A stretch of 64,000 bases of DNA from Chanos chanos (lineage: Eukaryota > Chordata > Actinopteri > Gonorynchiformes > Chanidae): assembly GCF_902362185.1 (NCBI RefSeq), contig NC_044509.1, positions 8,855,866-8,919,865 on the forward strand, in the 5' to 3' direction. Positions 48,071-60,909 of the stretch are shown here, one piece after another (within the stretch, counting starts at the first letter, position 1; the number at the start of each line of letters is the position of its first letter). The position numbers and the translations under genes were made by a program. Under the pieces are notes generated by a model. The model did not search any database. It was not told where the DNA came from and was given only the letters and a program-made list of their open reading frames with translations.

Positions 48071-48194
48071 CCTGTTCAAGTAACAGATTACCATTTGAGG
48101 ATGAATTCTTATGGTGTAGCCCAAGAATGATTATGAGATTTTTAAACATATGTCAGTTCTCCAGCTCCTCAATGCTCTCTAGCAATTACCAGTT

Positions 48195-48267
48195 CCTTTT
48201 ATGTGTTTTATGAAACTCCCCTCCTACTTCTTATGACAAGTTCATTTATAATTTTTAAGACCTCCCA
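48195..48267 (-). promoter_or_regulatory. TAAR core-promoter-like module
   Basis: On the minus strand: TGGGAGGTCTTAAAAATTATA, TGAACTTGTCATAAGAAG, GGAGGGGAG, then ACATAAAAGG as the TATA-like box about 130 bp before the ATG at 48070. Confidence 0.6.
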
Positions 48268-48390
48268 CTAATGTTAGGCAGATTCTTATTCAGGAAAAGG
48301 CCTTTTCGGAAGACTGTCTACCTCATAGCACTACACCAACACTTAATGTTTGGAGACGCATCAAACTTGACAGCCCAAGAAACATATAAT

Positions 48391-48741
48391 AAAATATACT
48401 GATAGAAAACTACAGATACATTAGAATATATTATGAATACAAACATATATGTCAATATACATGCTCCAGTACGCTAATCAAGAATATAGTCATAGTGGCT
48501 AATATATGAGCGAGGAAGGAGGAAGGAAATTAGTAGAGAGATAGAAGAAGCCACAGGAAAGCTGCAACTAGAACCTGGCAATGGACATTGAGAGGGTTCT
48601 GGTAGCCAGCCAATATGTAAGCGATCAAATTCACAGTGACAACTATGCTGAAATGTAGAAAGATACGAATTGAGACTAATTAGATAAGTCTATAGATCTT
48701 TCTTTATGTGTTTAATAAATATGAGACTGATTGTATCCATG

Positions 48742-48808
<67 letters not shown>

Positions 48809-49959
48809 GTGTGGTTGAATGGCCTTCAGGGTCTATGCTGAAACAGATGATAATGTTTTGGTCCAGGAGGCTGCATCTCACTAGCCTTTGAGCACCAGAT
48901 CAATTGCTCTTCAATAGTGCTACAATGCTGATGTACTGCTGTGAACATCACTTTTCAGAAATATAAGCTATAGCTTTGCTTGTATCAAAAACAACACCTG
49001 TCAGGTTTTAAGTGAAATTTACAACTTAAGTGAATTTTAAGTGAAACTCTTCCATTTAGGATCGCACTCCTATGCTAAATAGAATCAAAATGGTAAAATA
49101 AAATACAAAATATATTACTATTTAATCTGAGTTAGTTAACTTAGTGTAAGTAGTAAACCTCCGAATAGAAAAGCCCTATGGCTTCATTCTCCTAGCAAAA
49201 CAAACCCATAGGACTCCTCTATTAGGAGGTTTTCTACTTGCTCTGATTTAACTAACTGTGAGTTTTAACTAAACCTGCTTTCTGGAATACCCCCAGGATA
49301 CTCAGGAATATACAAGGGATTTACAACAGCACATGCAAGAACTGATCCACTGAACAGGGTACATATGCTGAGACAGAGCATTACTAACAAGGGACACAGA
49401 ATCACAGGCTATCACCACTAGGCTTTCCTAGAACTCACCGTGACACGGCCCTGTCTTAACAATGACTCACAGAGTAACAGAGCGTGGTCTTGAACAGCAG
49501 GTCTTGAAAAAAGGCAGAAGAAATCCAGGGAGCCCACAGCCTCTGAGCCATATCCTACCTTCAAAGACTATCCTCCAATCACAGCCACTCTCCTCCCACT
49601 TGGATTCAAGTTACTTTCATGTGACACCCTTCTTATACTTGGGGTGGGGGATAAATTCCTGGGATGACTTAGTCTAAACTTAACCTACTGCAAATATGAA
49701 TCACAAATGGACACCTTTTGGGTATTTTGTGCAAGAAAATATAACCTAAAGGAAACAAAAGTACACCGTTACTTCTTGGACAAGGTATACTTAGCTAGCT
49801 ATATTTGGCTTCAGCAATTTACCACTGTAACATAGCTAACACTACTTACACAAGCAAATTCAAACCTGCTGCTAATATTGGCCATGCTTTGCCTTCTGTG
49901 TCGCTATTGACTTGATCACCACCAAATAGGCCAGGGCTATTATTATTGCCTATGTAAAT
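48391..49959. other. Intergenic sequence with a GT microsatellite
   Basis: Contains (GT)n at about 48747-48812 and the second copy of the diverged repeat noted at 44290 (49280-49510). No gene is recognised. Confidence 0.5.
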
Positions 49960-50510
49960 TTAATTCTGCGCCATCAGGCCGCTCCAGCTCGTGCAGAACG
50001 CCGCTGCACGCCTGGTATTCAACCTCCCTTAGCACTCTCATGTCACTCCACTGCTTACTGCGCTCCACTGGCTACCGGTAGCTGCCCGCATCCAGTTCAA
50101 GACACTGGTGCTGGCCTACCAGGCAACAAGAGGCTCCGCCCCATCATACCTTCAGTCTCTTATAACTCCTTACACCCCAACTAGGACCTGCTAGGACCAA
50201 CTAGGACCAAGACTGCGGAATCTCTTACCATCTTCCGCAGGAAACTGAAAACCCACCTCTTTAGAACCCACCTGTCCCCCAATGCCTAACCTCCCTTTCC
50301 TAGGAAAAAAAAAAAAAAAAAAAACTTTGTCTTGTATCTGTGTTTGTCAAAGTATTCCAGGGGCACAATACGAAGGGGCAATTCGACGCTCAGTCTTATT
50401 GTGATCTCTGCTCACGAGGTATTAGAAATCCGACTGATGCACTGATTGTAATTCGCTTTGGTAAAAAGTGTCTGCCAAATAACTAAAATGTAAATTGTAA
50501 ATTGTAATCC
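49960..50510 (+). mobile_element. LINE 3' end (L2/Rex-like), strongly 5'-truncated
   Basis: The translation of 49980-50280 shows the end of a non-LTR RT: LQLVQNAAARLVFNLP, LHWLPVAARIQFKT, LAYQATRGSAPSYLQSL, IFRRKLKTHLFRTHLSP. A 3' UTR follows with GTAATTCGCTTTGG and GTCTGCCAAATAACTAAA, ending in a (AAATTGT)-type tail near 50490-50510. It is a different subfamily from the L2 at 41530. Confidence 0.82.
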
Positions 50511-50689
50511 AATTAAATTGGCCAGTTTAATCATTGATTTCTTTGTGCAACTAATTCATTCATAAACATTTATTGTTGAAGTTATATCTCACATATTTCA
50601 TAATGTGATTTTGACTGACACAAAAGTTATCATAAGACTGCAAAACTGACCAAGTAGCCATAGCAAAGTTATTGCCAGGTATCACCTTT

Positions 50690-52520
50690 CCAATGGAAGC
50701 AGGTCAAAGCACCCCAACAGGAGTTAGTAGAGTTGGATATAGTGAGGCCAAGTTGTAGCCCCTACTCTTTGCTGATTGTCACTGTGCAGAAAAAGGCTGG
50801 CAGCATTAGTCTTTCTGTTGATTACAAGCAGCTAAATGCAAAAAAACAATGAATGATGCAGTTCAAAAGTGCTGTTTCTGCAGATGTCTTAAAACCATTT
50901 GTAATGGAGATTGATGCCATTCACCAGTGATTTGGTGCAGTCCTCTTGCAGGAGCATGATGGGGAACTAAAACCTGTTGCCTGTGTCAGTCGAGGTATGT
51001 ATCCCGCTGAGAGGAATATATCCAGTGTAGTTCCAGGATGGTGGAGCTTTTGGCATTGACATGGTTCATGACAGAAATATCCAGAAAAGCTACTGTCTTT
51101 ACCAGGATTGCTGTATTTACAGGCAGCAACGCTCTCAGTTATTCACAGCAGTGACGTCATTAGATCCGATCATTCGGGGCTATAGCCCCAAATATTTCAA
51201 GCCTAGCCCCAAATATTTTCACCCTGAAAAAGGAGGTGTTTATAGCAAAACAACAGACAGACTGTGTAAAGAGTGGAACTTGACTTGCAGTGTCTGAAGG
51301 AGGGGGGACTAATCAAGCGCTGCACAGTGCACACAAAGTTGTAAGATGCGCACATCCAGATGAAAAGCTCCGGTTGTCTTAGCCTTGGACTTAGCCCTTG
51401 ATCTTTTCAATAGCTAGAAATGTCCCTGAATTTTACATACTGCTAGTTTGACTGCCATGGAATAACACTGAGATTCACAGCTGACAATCTTCAATTTTAG
51501 CTCAAATACAGACTAGGGACAGCAAACCACAATGTAGATGCTCATTCATGCTTGATGACCCTACCAGCCTCCCACTCTTCAGCTGATACTTCAATTGTCA
51601 TCATACATGGATTCATGATGGGTTACCCCCTGAAACATTCTTAAATGGCATAATTCTCTTGTGGATGCTTTCCCCACCAATGAAATTACAGATCTAGGCT
51701 CTCCAGGCTGCCAACCCTCAGACTGGTGCATTTTTGCATACTGGAGGTGGGAGCAAAGGGAGTTCTTGGGCTTGTCCAACAATGGCAGTAGATCCATGAA
51801 AGGGATATGTTCTATCTGGAAATGTTGATGCTACCTGGAAGAACAAAGCTGCAGCAAGCCCCCCCCCCCCCCCAGCAGTCCTACAAGAAGAAGATCTTCC
51901 TGGCCTCCATTACAACTTTGGCTCACAAGGCACAGACAGGACCACAAATTTGATATTTCAAAGGTGCTATTGGCCCAATATGTGTTGTTACATTGACCAA
52001 TGGTGCAGAAAATGTGAGTAGTGTTTGGTGACCAAGGTAGTCAGACCCTCAGGTGTGGACTTTTCAGAGCCAGTTTCTTGCCTCCAAGCCTTTAGAAATG
52101 TTGTCTATTGACTTCATCATTCTAAACTGAGTACATAATGGCTGCAAGAATTTGTTAGTAGTCACTGATGTGTTCTCCAAGTTCACACAGTCCCACCTCA
52201 GTGCTGACCAAAAGGCCAGCACAGTTGCCTATGTCCTTACAGAATGCTGGCCATACTCCTACAGCATAGCAAAGCAAATGCATTTGGACCAGGGTTGCAG
52301 TTTTGAGGGTGAACTGGACAAAAGCACCATGATCCTGTACGTCCCAGAGGGCAATGGACAGTATGAGTGGTTTAACTGGAGCCTCCATGACTTGCTCCAT
52401 ATCTTTCCCCAAAATAAGAGGAGAGTCTGGCCCAAACCACTCTCACAGGTGTTATCTGCTTATAATACAACAGTATATCAGGTTCCTCACCATACAAGCT
52501 TATGTTCAGCCTAAAACCAA
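50690..52520 (+). mobile_element. Gypsy-type LTR retrotransposon fossil, RT/RNase H to integrase
   Basis: Pieces in order: reverse-transcriptase-like sequence (50740-50850), RNase H start (about 50910-51020; VMEIDAIHQ, FGAVLLQEHDGELKPVACVSRGMYPAERN), and the integrase zinc-binding and core regions (51790-52515), matching copy A at 6438-7170. It is broken, with many breaks; no LTRs were identified. Integrase from 51781 on belongs to segmental copy B, so the duplication boundary falls inside this element. Confidence 0.82.
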
Positions 52521-53993
52521 GGCTCCCTGTGTGCTGGAGGGAAAGAGTTGGTTGGGGGAGACAGCTAAGGACTGGGTCTCCATGAATCAAGGCCATCTGG
52601 CATCAGTTTCTGTCCATGTGAAAAAAAAAAAAACATATGCCATTCTACATCCAAAAAAAAAATGTGTATATATAGACTTGATGTGAATGCATGATGTCTT
52701 GTGCAGTGGGTAACAGTAGGCTCGATGTTTCACTAACACAATTCGATGTGTAGATGCATCTATAAAGGGTGATTATGAATATAAGCACAGTGATACTGTA
52801 CAGCCAGTCAAAGTGTACCAATAATATAGTAATTAAAGGAACACAGCACTAAAAATAAAAGCATGTCATGTTTAATTGAACATCGTTGAATGGAATTGTC
52901 CAAGCCAAGATTCAAACAGCTTCTCATGATAAATACTATGCAGTCACAAGCGCTTTTCCTGAAAGTGCTATTATGCAGGCATCATAGTGAAGGGGGGCAC
53001 TCACCAATTTTAATATGAAGGGAATTTGATGTGTATTCATTTATAATTCAGTTTATGCTATAGCACGTTTATTAGGCTCTGCTTTATGTCATGGCAGTTT
53101 TATGAAGGTTACTAGTATGCTATATACAGGCATATGAAAATGGACCGGAGAAAAAGAATATTAAATAAGAGTTGTGAAGATCAGTGGATATCTGACCTCA
53201 TCATGCAGTAAGGACCTGTACTAGGACTTCAACCAAGAACCTTTTTCTCTCAACTAATGTGTGCTCATCGCTCATGCGCCATGTTTCCTAGATGTACAAT
53301 CATAGCATAATTTTAATGTAGCTGTAATCTGAGTGGTGCAAAAGCAGGTAAAGATGAAAATAAATAAATATCAAGTGTAATTACCAATAAACAAGAAGAG
53401 TGAAGTAATTAGCTGGCTATTTTCTCCTGCCAGGACCTTTGGATGTGGTATGTAAGCACATTATTGTTAGAAGTGCTGCTGTCCCACTCAACTGTTTAGT
53501 GTGGTTCTGAAGTAGCAGAAGATGTGGCTGGCTCACAAAGTCTCTTTATATATGTGCTAATGGCAAACTTTTACTACTATTAAAAGGTAATAAACCTGCT
53601 GCAGTGAGGAGAAAATCAGATGGATAAAATTTACGAGCTTACTTCATATGTTTCAGGAAACAGTTTGTTGTTCCTCTATAATGAAATGTGGAATTAAGGA
53701 CAGTTTTCTGATTGGTACTTGAAATGAGTCAAGTAGTGTAATACTTCACAGCAATTGTTTTACATGGTTATTTTTAGAGGTTTATTTGTTTATTTTAATT
53801 TCTATTGTTTTCATTTTCTCATATTCTCAGCACAAAAAAACCCTCTGAAATAGGATGCACATTATTATTTTACAATGGATATGTTTATGAAAAAATGATG
53901 AAAATCCCTCTGTTCTCATATATATTTCAGATCAATTGAAAATATTGTTTGGTCAAAAGAATGTAAAGATATTTTATTGTTATTTGAAATATC
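52521..53993. other. Intergenic sequence shared with copy A
   Basis: 3' flank of the TAAR; no gene seen. Confidence 0.6.
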
Positions 53994-55001
53994 CTAGTGT
54001 ACCAAAGATATATATGAAGATGATGGCTCAAATATTCTGAGTGTTAAAGTGTGTTTCACTGATACCCTGAACCAAGGATAAAACAATGCATATATTATAG
54101 GGTTCATGCATGAGTTCATGTTCATAACCCAGGAGAAAAAACTGCTGTAAAATGATGCAGAACTAATGCTACCCTCAGCCAGAATGGAAATGTAAAATGG
54201 TACCCAACAGAGCATATAAATTGCAACAACTATACCTAAAGTTTTTGCTGCTTTCCTCTCAGACTTAGAAGCCACACCATTGTCCTCAAATGTGAAATTT
54301 ACTTCAACAGACTTTATCACATTAGCTTGATGTCTTGCAATGCAAAATATCCTCATATACAGGGAGCACACAACAGAACATGGTGCAATTAAGGAAACAA
54401 AAAGGTCAATAACAACCCAAGTGAAGCTGATGATGAGCACGCACTCTCCGTAGCATGTGCCATGTGTCTCTGGATAAAACAAATGATTAAACAATATGCT
54501 CACAGAATAAAAAAGAGAACAAGACCAGCAAATTAATATACAAATCAAAGTTTTACCTTTGGTTACTAAAGAAGTATAGTGCAATGGATCACTCACAGCA
54601 ATATAGCGGTCAATAGATATAAAAACAAGGTTGCCAAGAGATGCTGATATAACAATATAGCAAATCAATGGGTAAATGGAGCAAAACACATCCCCAAAGT
54701 ACCAGCAATTTTCAATTAGTCGAATGATCTCCAAGGGCATAACAAAGAATCCAACAATCAGATCTGACACAGCCAGCGAGAGAATGAGCAAGTTGGTTGG
54801 AGTGTGGAGCTGCTTAAAGTGGGAAATAGAGATTATCACTAGGAGGTTCAAGAACACTGTTAACACTGACAAAGAAGCAAAAAATATGTACATCATGATG
54901 TTTTCTCCATTAGTCCGCACTGCCCTCAAACAAGAAAAGTTGTAAAATGGAAAGCAATACTGAATCTCATGGTTTTCTTTCACTGCAAGGGTGTTATCCA
55001 T
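53994..55001 (-). CDS. Trace amine-associated receptor, D5.42 type, intact
   Basis: 335 residues from MDNTLAVKE at 55001; the frame is open 24 codons further upstream, but the MDN start is shared with its paralogues. Sequon N21FS, N1.50 at 52, D2.50 at 80, C3.25 at 107, DRY at 131-133, W4.50 at 159, Cys183/187 in extracellular loop 2, D5.42 at 199, P5.50 at 207, CWVP at 265-268, fingerprint NSCMNPIIYALFYPWF at 296-311. Residue 3.32 (114) is Cys and 6.51 (269) is Phe, where its copy A partner has Leu and Tyr. Most of the gene matches 9254-10261, but the TM3 tract (PLICYIVISAS) and the third intracellular loop (TFEDNGVASKS) match the 47063 gene, a mosaic that suggests gene conversion. Confidence 0.93.
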   Translation of the reverse strand: MDNTLAVKENHEIQYCFPFYNFSCLRAVRTNGENIMMYIFFASLSVLTVFLNLLVIISISHFKQLHTPTNLLILSLAVSDLIVGFFVMPLEIIRLIENCWYFGDVFCSIYPLICYIVISASLGNLVFISIDRYIAVSDPLHYTSLVTKGKTLICILICWSCSLFYSVSILFNHLFYPETHGTCYGECVLIISFTWVVIDLFVSLIAPCSVVCSLYMRIFCIARHQANVIKSVEVNFTFEDNGVASKSERKAAKTLGIVVAIYMLCWVPFYISILAEGSISSASFYSSFFSWVMNMNSCMNPIIYALFYPWFRVSVKHTLTLRIFEPSSSYISLVH

Positions 55002-55116
55002 CCTGATCAAGTAACAGATTAGTATCAGAGGATGGTGTAGCCAGAGAACCTTCAAGATGTGTCGGTTCTGCATTTCAGCATCCTACTGACTTCCAAATTT
55101 ACACTTTGTTTTATTC

Positions 55117-55180
55117 ATTTTTATAATACTCTCCTCCCACTTATTATGATGAGTTCATTGGTCATTTTTAAGACCTCCCA
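55117..55180 (-). promoter_or_regulatory. TAAR core-promoter-like module
   Basis: Near-identical to 10387-10450: TGGGAGGTCTTAAAAATGACC, CATAATAAGTGGGAGGAG and TATTATAAAAAT on the minus strand, with the TATA-like box about 120 bp before the ATG at 55001. Confidence 0.6.
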
Positions 55181-55559
55181 CTTGGCAGATTCTTACCTAG
55201 CAAAGGAGCTCCCACTTGGACAGATTCTTACCTAGAAAGGCCATATATCTCACATGTGCAACATATGCAGATGCAACAAAACCAAACCTTGTTGATCACA
55301 GATGTAATTTATTAAAGTATATGTTGTGCTGTCTTCACCCCCCAAATGCAGGGAGGCAATGCCATGGGTTCTGTTGTGTTTTCACACGTACACAACATAC
55401 ATACAGGACACAGAAATAAAGTTGACTGACTTTACTGTGTCTCGTTCATTCAATCATTACACTGTCTACTTTCCATATATCAATCAATGTATCAACACGC
55501 AGCCTTAACACTGTATTGTTGCCTTGGAGGCTCCTTGTACAAGTCCAATCACCACGTAG

Positions 55560-56178
55560 GCTCCTCCTCCAGCTCCTGGTCCTGGCTCCATCAGCTCGGA
55601 GGCTCCTGGTCCTTGCCCTGTCACCTTGGAGGCTCCTCCTCCAGCTCTGGTCACGGTCACTGCCATGGCTCCTGTTCCTGGACCTGACCGTCCAAAGCCT
55701 CTGGACCCCCTGTTCCCATCACCTGCTCTGCCTCTGGACCGCCTAGTCCCGTCTTCTGGCTTCCCTCCAGACTGCCCAGTCCCATCTCCCAGAGCCGCAG
55801 ACCTTCAGCCTTGATGCCTATTCCACCTCTGGACCACCCAGCCCTGCCTCCTGCCCAGCCGTCAGGGTATTACTATCATTCCCTGGTCCCCCCCCCCCCC
55901 CCCTTTCTGGTCATTGTAAGATTTACATATGCACTTCCTGATCCCTTAGTTAACCATGGTAACTGAATCATCAGTTGCACCTGTTTTTGGTTAGTCTCAT
56001 CCTGTTCTGTCGTGCATAAATATTCCAAGTCTTCCCTTGTTTTGAGTGTGGAATTGTGTTGTCAGTGTGTTGTGTGAACAAGAAATTTGTTCCCAGAAGT
56101 CTTTTGTTTCGTCCTGTTTATTTCTAATAAAACTGAGAAATCTTTACATGCATCCAGAATCGCCTTTAGTCTGTGACA
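55560..56178 (+). mobile_element. 3' end of a broken LTR retrotransposon (copy B)
   Basis: Counterpart of 11702-12327: a proline-rich stretch and then an LTR-like unit at about 55874-56178 ending CTGTGACA, with a poly-C run at about 55889-55902. It is broken and predates the duplication. About 190 bp just upstream (55360-55550) has no match in copy A. Confidence 0.55.
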
Positions 56179-57599
56179 CACACCACTTTAACAGGGCTGC
56201 TTTTCAATACCCAGGAGGTCAGGCTTTACTCTTAAGTGCTGCTTTAAACTCGAAGTACTATGGTAAAAACAAAATTCAGACTCAGTTCAGACCCATTTTC
56301 TACAAACACCATGATGTCACTAGATTTTGCAGAGATTTCAGAGGTTAGTAAATGCAAGCATACAATTCCATCATAGCCATAGTTTAGTAGCACAGTGCTA
56401 TCTACTCTGTACCAGCTCTGTAGTAACTTAGGGGGTACTAAAAAACACTGATGTTCCACTGTGAATGTGACTTGTTTTGTTTAAAAGATCCAGGTGCTAC
56501 AATAATATGTTATCCTCTTTTATTATTATAACTTTATTTTATAAAAGGACTGCTACTGACTGCTTTATTGTTTTTGTTTTGGAATTGTACATACATAGTT
56601 CAGTCATTTATTGCCAAACACAACTCATGCCATTTTTTGCACATGCGTAGGTCATGGCTAGCTACTTTTATTTTATTTTATTAAAGAAGGAAAGCAGAAG
56701 CACTTTAAGTCAAAAGGAAAAAACAAATTTTATACAAATATAAAATGTTGATTTATTATTTAATGCCATTTTTTCAAGTCATATTATTTCTTTGTTTTTT
56801 AATATCATTGTAAATATCGTATCGTGGGCTTTTTACCATGGCATTGTTGTACCATGAGTTCTAGACCTTCCAGGTCTAGAAACCAGAGAGTCAGTAGCTT
56901 ACAGATCGATAATTGGAAGCAGGGCATTCATGTAGAACTGCGGCAGGGACTGTCAGACATGGAGTTGGTCCTAAACCAATTCTTTTCCTATTGTAGCAGC
57001 TACTGGAAGCTCTGGTTAATCAGCTGTGGCTGTGAGATCACTAAGTTCTCTATGAAGAGATCCACATCATGGCTTCTGTAACTATCAGTGGAATAAATGG
57101 TGACATGTAATTTGCCTGGATTGCAGTAGGTCACAATCCAAAGGCCAGATGGCTTTGAATGCAAAGCAGACAACCTGTCTTCTTAACACTGGTTCTTAGG
57201 TGACAGTCTTCAGCCAAACAAACTGACAAAAGCTTATGCAGTATATATACAGTATCTAGGGCAGGGTTTCTGTTAACCAGTAATTACCGGTTTTTGCCTG
57301 TTAAAATTTATAAAAAAAAAAAAAAAAAAAAAAAGAATTAATCAAAAACTTGCCAGTCAAAATGTCTAGTAATAATGCTCACACAAAATGTTGCTATTAC
57401 GAAGGCTACCCCTAAACAGGACATTTGTGTTTTGACAGTGAAACAGCCTATTAACAGCCTACAGTACTTTTTTCCCCAAAAGGGTGCACTCTTTTATTGT
57501 GCGATACATGCTACTAAGCCCACTACTGTTCAACTTTGAAGTAATTTATCAGTTGCCTTAGCCTATTCATAGCACACAGCTAGCTATGGCAATACAACC
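56179..57599. other. Intergenic sequence shared with copy A
   Basis: Matches 12328-13929, including the hairpin near 56858. No gene called. Confidence 0.5.
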
Positions 57600-59130
57600 T
57601 TGAAAAGTTTTTCTTCAAAGATAGCAGTAAACCTACCAATACCTCTGACTCTGTGCCTGATGAGGAAATCCCACATACTTCAGAAGCTGTGGGTCCAGCG
57701 GCAAAGAAGGTGAGAGCACATTTTAAACCGAAGTGGCAGAAAAAATTGTGGCATGGTTTGAGCACAAAATTGTGATGTGGCTTGAACGTAAAACTATCGA
57801 CAGAGTGGACAAAATGTTTTGCTCCAGCTCAGGGAGGAAAAATGGCCTCACAAGTCATCCAATATGAGAGCGTCAGCCTTCACAGATCACAGCCAGTGCC
57901 AAGGTCACATTTTCACTCAACACGGCACAACAACAAATGCCTATGAAAAGTTATATCGACAGCGCCAAAGCACAGATCAGCCATGAGCTGCATTCCCAAT
58001 TACAAGTTGTTTCACATGGCCAAAAATGACATTCCAGGTCACCAGTTCAGAGGAATGGTTGGTTTACGGAGGGCAGTAAGGGTACTGATTTTGAAACAGA
58101 TGGCAGCATCTACAAGTATAGCGAATCCTTGTGTAATATGGAGAAGGCACTGAAGAGTATTATTATGAGGCAGCTTGATGAAAATCTGAGGGGCAGTGAA
58201 TTCATTGGAATTATCACTGATGAGACTGTCAGTATTACAGTGGAAAATAAATTAATTGTATATGCCAAAATTGAAAACAAGGGCAAGATTGAGACGTCTT
58301 TGCTTGGCAATCACAATGTGCAATCCTGGAATTGTGCAGTGCATGTCTGAGAAAGGGGTGGAGGAGCTGAGGGGAAGAGGAGTGGAGTTATCCTAAGTCA
58401 TGGGCCTGGGCTCAGAAGGAGCCAGTGTGATGACTGGGAAGCGTTTTTGAGTTTTTGCTCTCTTGAAGAGAGAGAATCCCTTCTTGATTCAGTTGCACTA
58501 TATCGCACACTTAGCGGCACTGGCAGCTGGAGATGCAGCAAGTGCTGTGAGTCAGGTAAGCACATACAAACGCACTGTGAACACAGTCCATTCATTCTAC
58601 AAGCACACCGCAAGTAGAACGAATTGCCTTAGTGAGCTGACAGCGACACTAACCAACAAAGACGCGACCAGTTTGAAATGGCCAGGTGCTGTCCGTTGGC
58701 TGTCCTTGTATTATGCAGTGCAACGCATTAAAAGCGATTGGCCTGCTCTGGTAATGAAGTTGAGTAATGAAAAAGTGAACAGAAATACCCAAGTCCGTGG
58801 TATTGTAAATCAGATTCAGCAGTACTCTTTCATTGCCCTCACCCACACACTGGCTGATGTACTTCCAGTGATAACCAATTTGAATTTGGTTTTTCAAAAG
58901 GAAGATGCCAGTCTTGGCAGCATCAGTCCAGTCATGCAAGCATGTATCACAGGTCTTATGCAGTTGAAAGATGAATTTGGCCCAGAGGAGATGGAATTCC
59001 AAAATGATCTTCAAGATGGAAGGTACAAATATTTGGGAGTGACACATCTAAATGAAAGGTCCATTCAGGCTCACAAAGATGTTCAGCATATATTCTGTTC
59101 TCCACTCCCTAACCTCCCTCTCTTTACATA
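57600..59130 (+). mobile_element. Decayed hAT DNA transposon (copy B), ZNF862-like
   Basis: The same fossil as 13930-16830 without the LTR insertion. It includes EKALKSIIMRQLDENL (58140), LIQLHYIAHLAALAAGDAA, VSTYKRTVNTVHSFYKHTA, WPGAVRWLSL and LADVLPVITNLNLVFQKED (58463-59130), a 222-codon open stretch. Frameshifts separate the amino and carboxyl parts. Confidence 0.78.
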
Positions 59131-60337
59131 GATATGTAGGGGTTTCCAGGCCTGTAGACCATACTACCCATAATTCCCTGCTTGACCCCATCGGTAATCT
59201 GAACCCATCTTGTCAGCTTTCACTGTAACGTTATTAGATACAGCAATAGAGCCAGATACCAGACACAGTGATGACGCAGTTTTCGCCATAAAACCGCGGA
59301 AAATTCCAAACTCTCACTCTCCAGCTCTCTTCAATTCTCCAACTCTCTAGCAGCGACTCGCTCTAGCAGCAGCTCGTTAGCAGCGGGTGTCTCTAGCGGG
59401 TGTTCCTGCCTGCATAGAGAGACTCCGTTACTCCCTGGCACTGGAACTCTCAGGTGAGTGATCCTACCTGGAGAAAGAGACACTGTTTCTCTGCCGAAGA
59501 AAAGAACAAGGAAACAACGAAGCGAGACATTTGTACAGTCAAAGTTTTAATGTACTTTCTCTTGCGCAGTTGTGATTTTAACTGCAACCAGCTAATTACA
59601 CTGTAACGCACTAACGCACACAGTGTTCGACGGAAGAAAAGACGACCGGATCCTTTTTTATTTTCTTTAAACGTCGACGAACTAAATCAAGAACCCTTCA
59701 AGATCATCGGACAAGCAGCAGAGCCCCGAAGATCTTCAAGCGACAAGGAAAAGAACTTCTCCCTGGACCTGCGAATCGCACTGCTCATCAGGCCGCCAAA
59801 GAGGCATCTTCGGTCGCCTCGCAATGAGCTATTCAAAGTAAGGCTGGCATCTGGGCACACTTTAGTCTTAAGATTATATGCTGTTAACGTGAGGGAAGTG
59901 TTGTTATTGGAATTCTTTTAAGATTTAAATGTACACACTGTATTTCATGTACAATGCGATTTTTAGCCGCTTGTTTTTTTGTTTTTTTTTGGTTACAACT
60001 TATGAAGGATACATCTGGCATGCATTCTCTCTCTCTCTAACTCCCTTTTTCTGATTGCACACCTCCGACATTGGGATCGCAGTGTGACTTAAGGGTTGGT
60101 TAGAGTTGTTGAGTTTAGGGCCTACTTGCTCGAGACTAGCTCTCAAGTTAGAGATTCTTTGTTCTCTCACACACATGCACTTCTCGTTGCCCATCCCCAC
60201 TTGGTGCCTAGCACACACGCTTGCGCACTACATCCTCATACCACACATACCTCTTGCCTGTGCGCCTGCGCACAGCCTCTCTCCCTCGCTCCTCCTTCTC
60301 TTTTCCGCAGCTGGACACACGCGCACATACACGCACG

Positions 60338-60392
<55 letters not shown>

Positions 60393-60909
60393 CTCTACTC
60401 TAACACTCATTCAGTCCTACACTGAATACTTGTACATAGACTCATCTGCATTATATTACTATTTACGCTTTGATCATTCTATTTGCTGCTGATTATTGAT
60501 TGTACCATATCAGTATTAGTTTGCCAAGTAGTATTGATTATGTTAATAAATAGCATCTTTGAAATAAACTGTTGTCCTGTCTGTTTCTGCTGCAGTATTC
60601 ACTGAATGCCAACCTCTGCCATCAAAGTACTCCCAATTACCTTCATCAACCTGGCTGTGTATGAGTGTTATGGATTTAATATTGTAATTGTAATACATTA
60701 GTACTGCAATACTCTCTAAGACTGTAGCACAGTGTTACAGCTAGCTTATCCCATTAATCTTGGTTGTTTAATTAACAAAATATTGAACACCCAAATTAAT
60801 GGTTAATAAATTATATTAGACTGATTTTTATGAGACTGATTTATTAATCCTGTCACACCTACATCTTTTGGTGCCCTTGTGTTAGGATTGCAATTATACC
60901 TACACATAA
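59131..60909. other. Repeat-like non-coding block before the plus-strand TAAR
   Basis: Counterpart of 16831-18640, with a short CT/CA microsatellite at about 60341-60391. No gene seen. Confidence 0.45.

Larger units (their letters stand above)
46747..48390. repeat. TAAR gene duplication, copy 2
   Basis: Partner of 31541-33180. Contains a (TTA)n microsatellite at about 46793-46831, longer than in copy 1. Confidence 0.85.
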
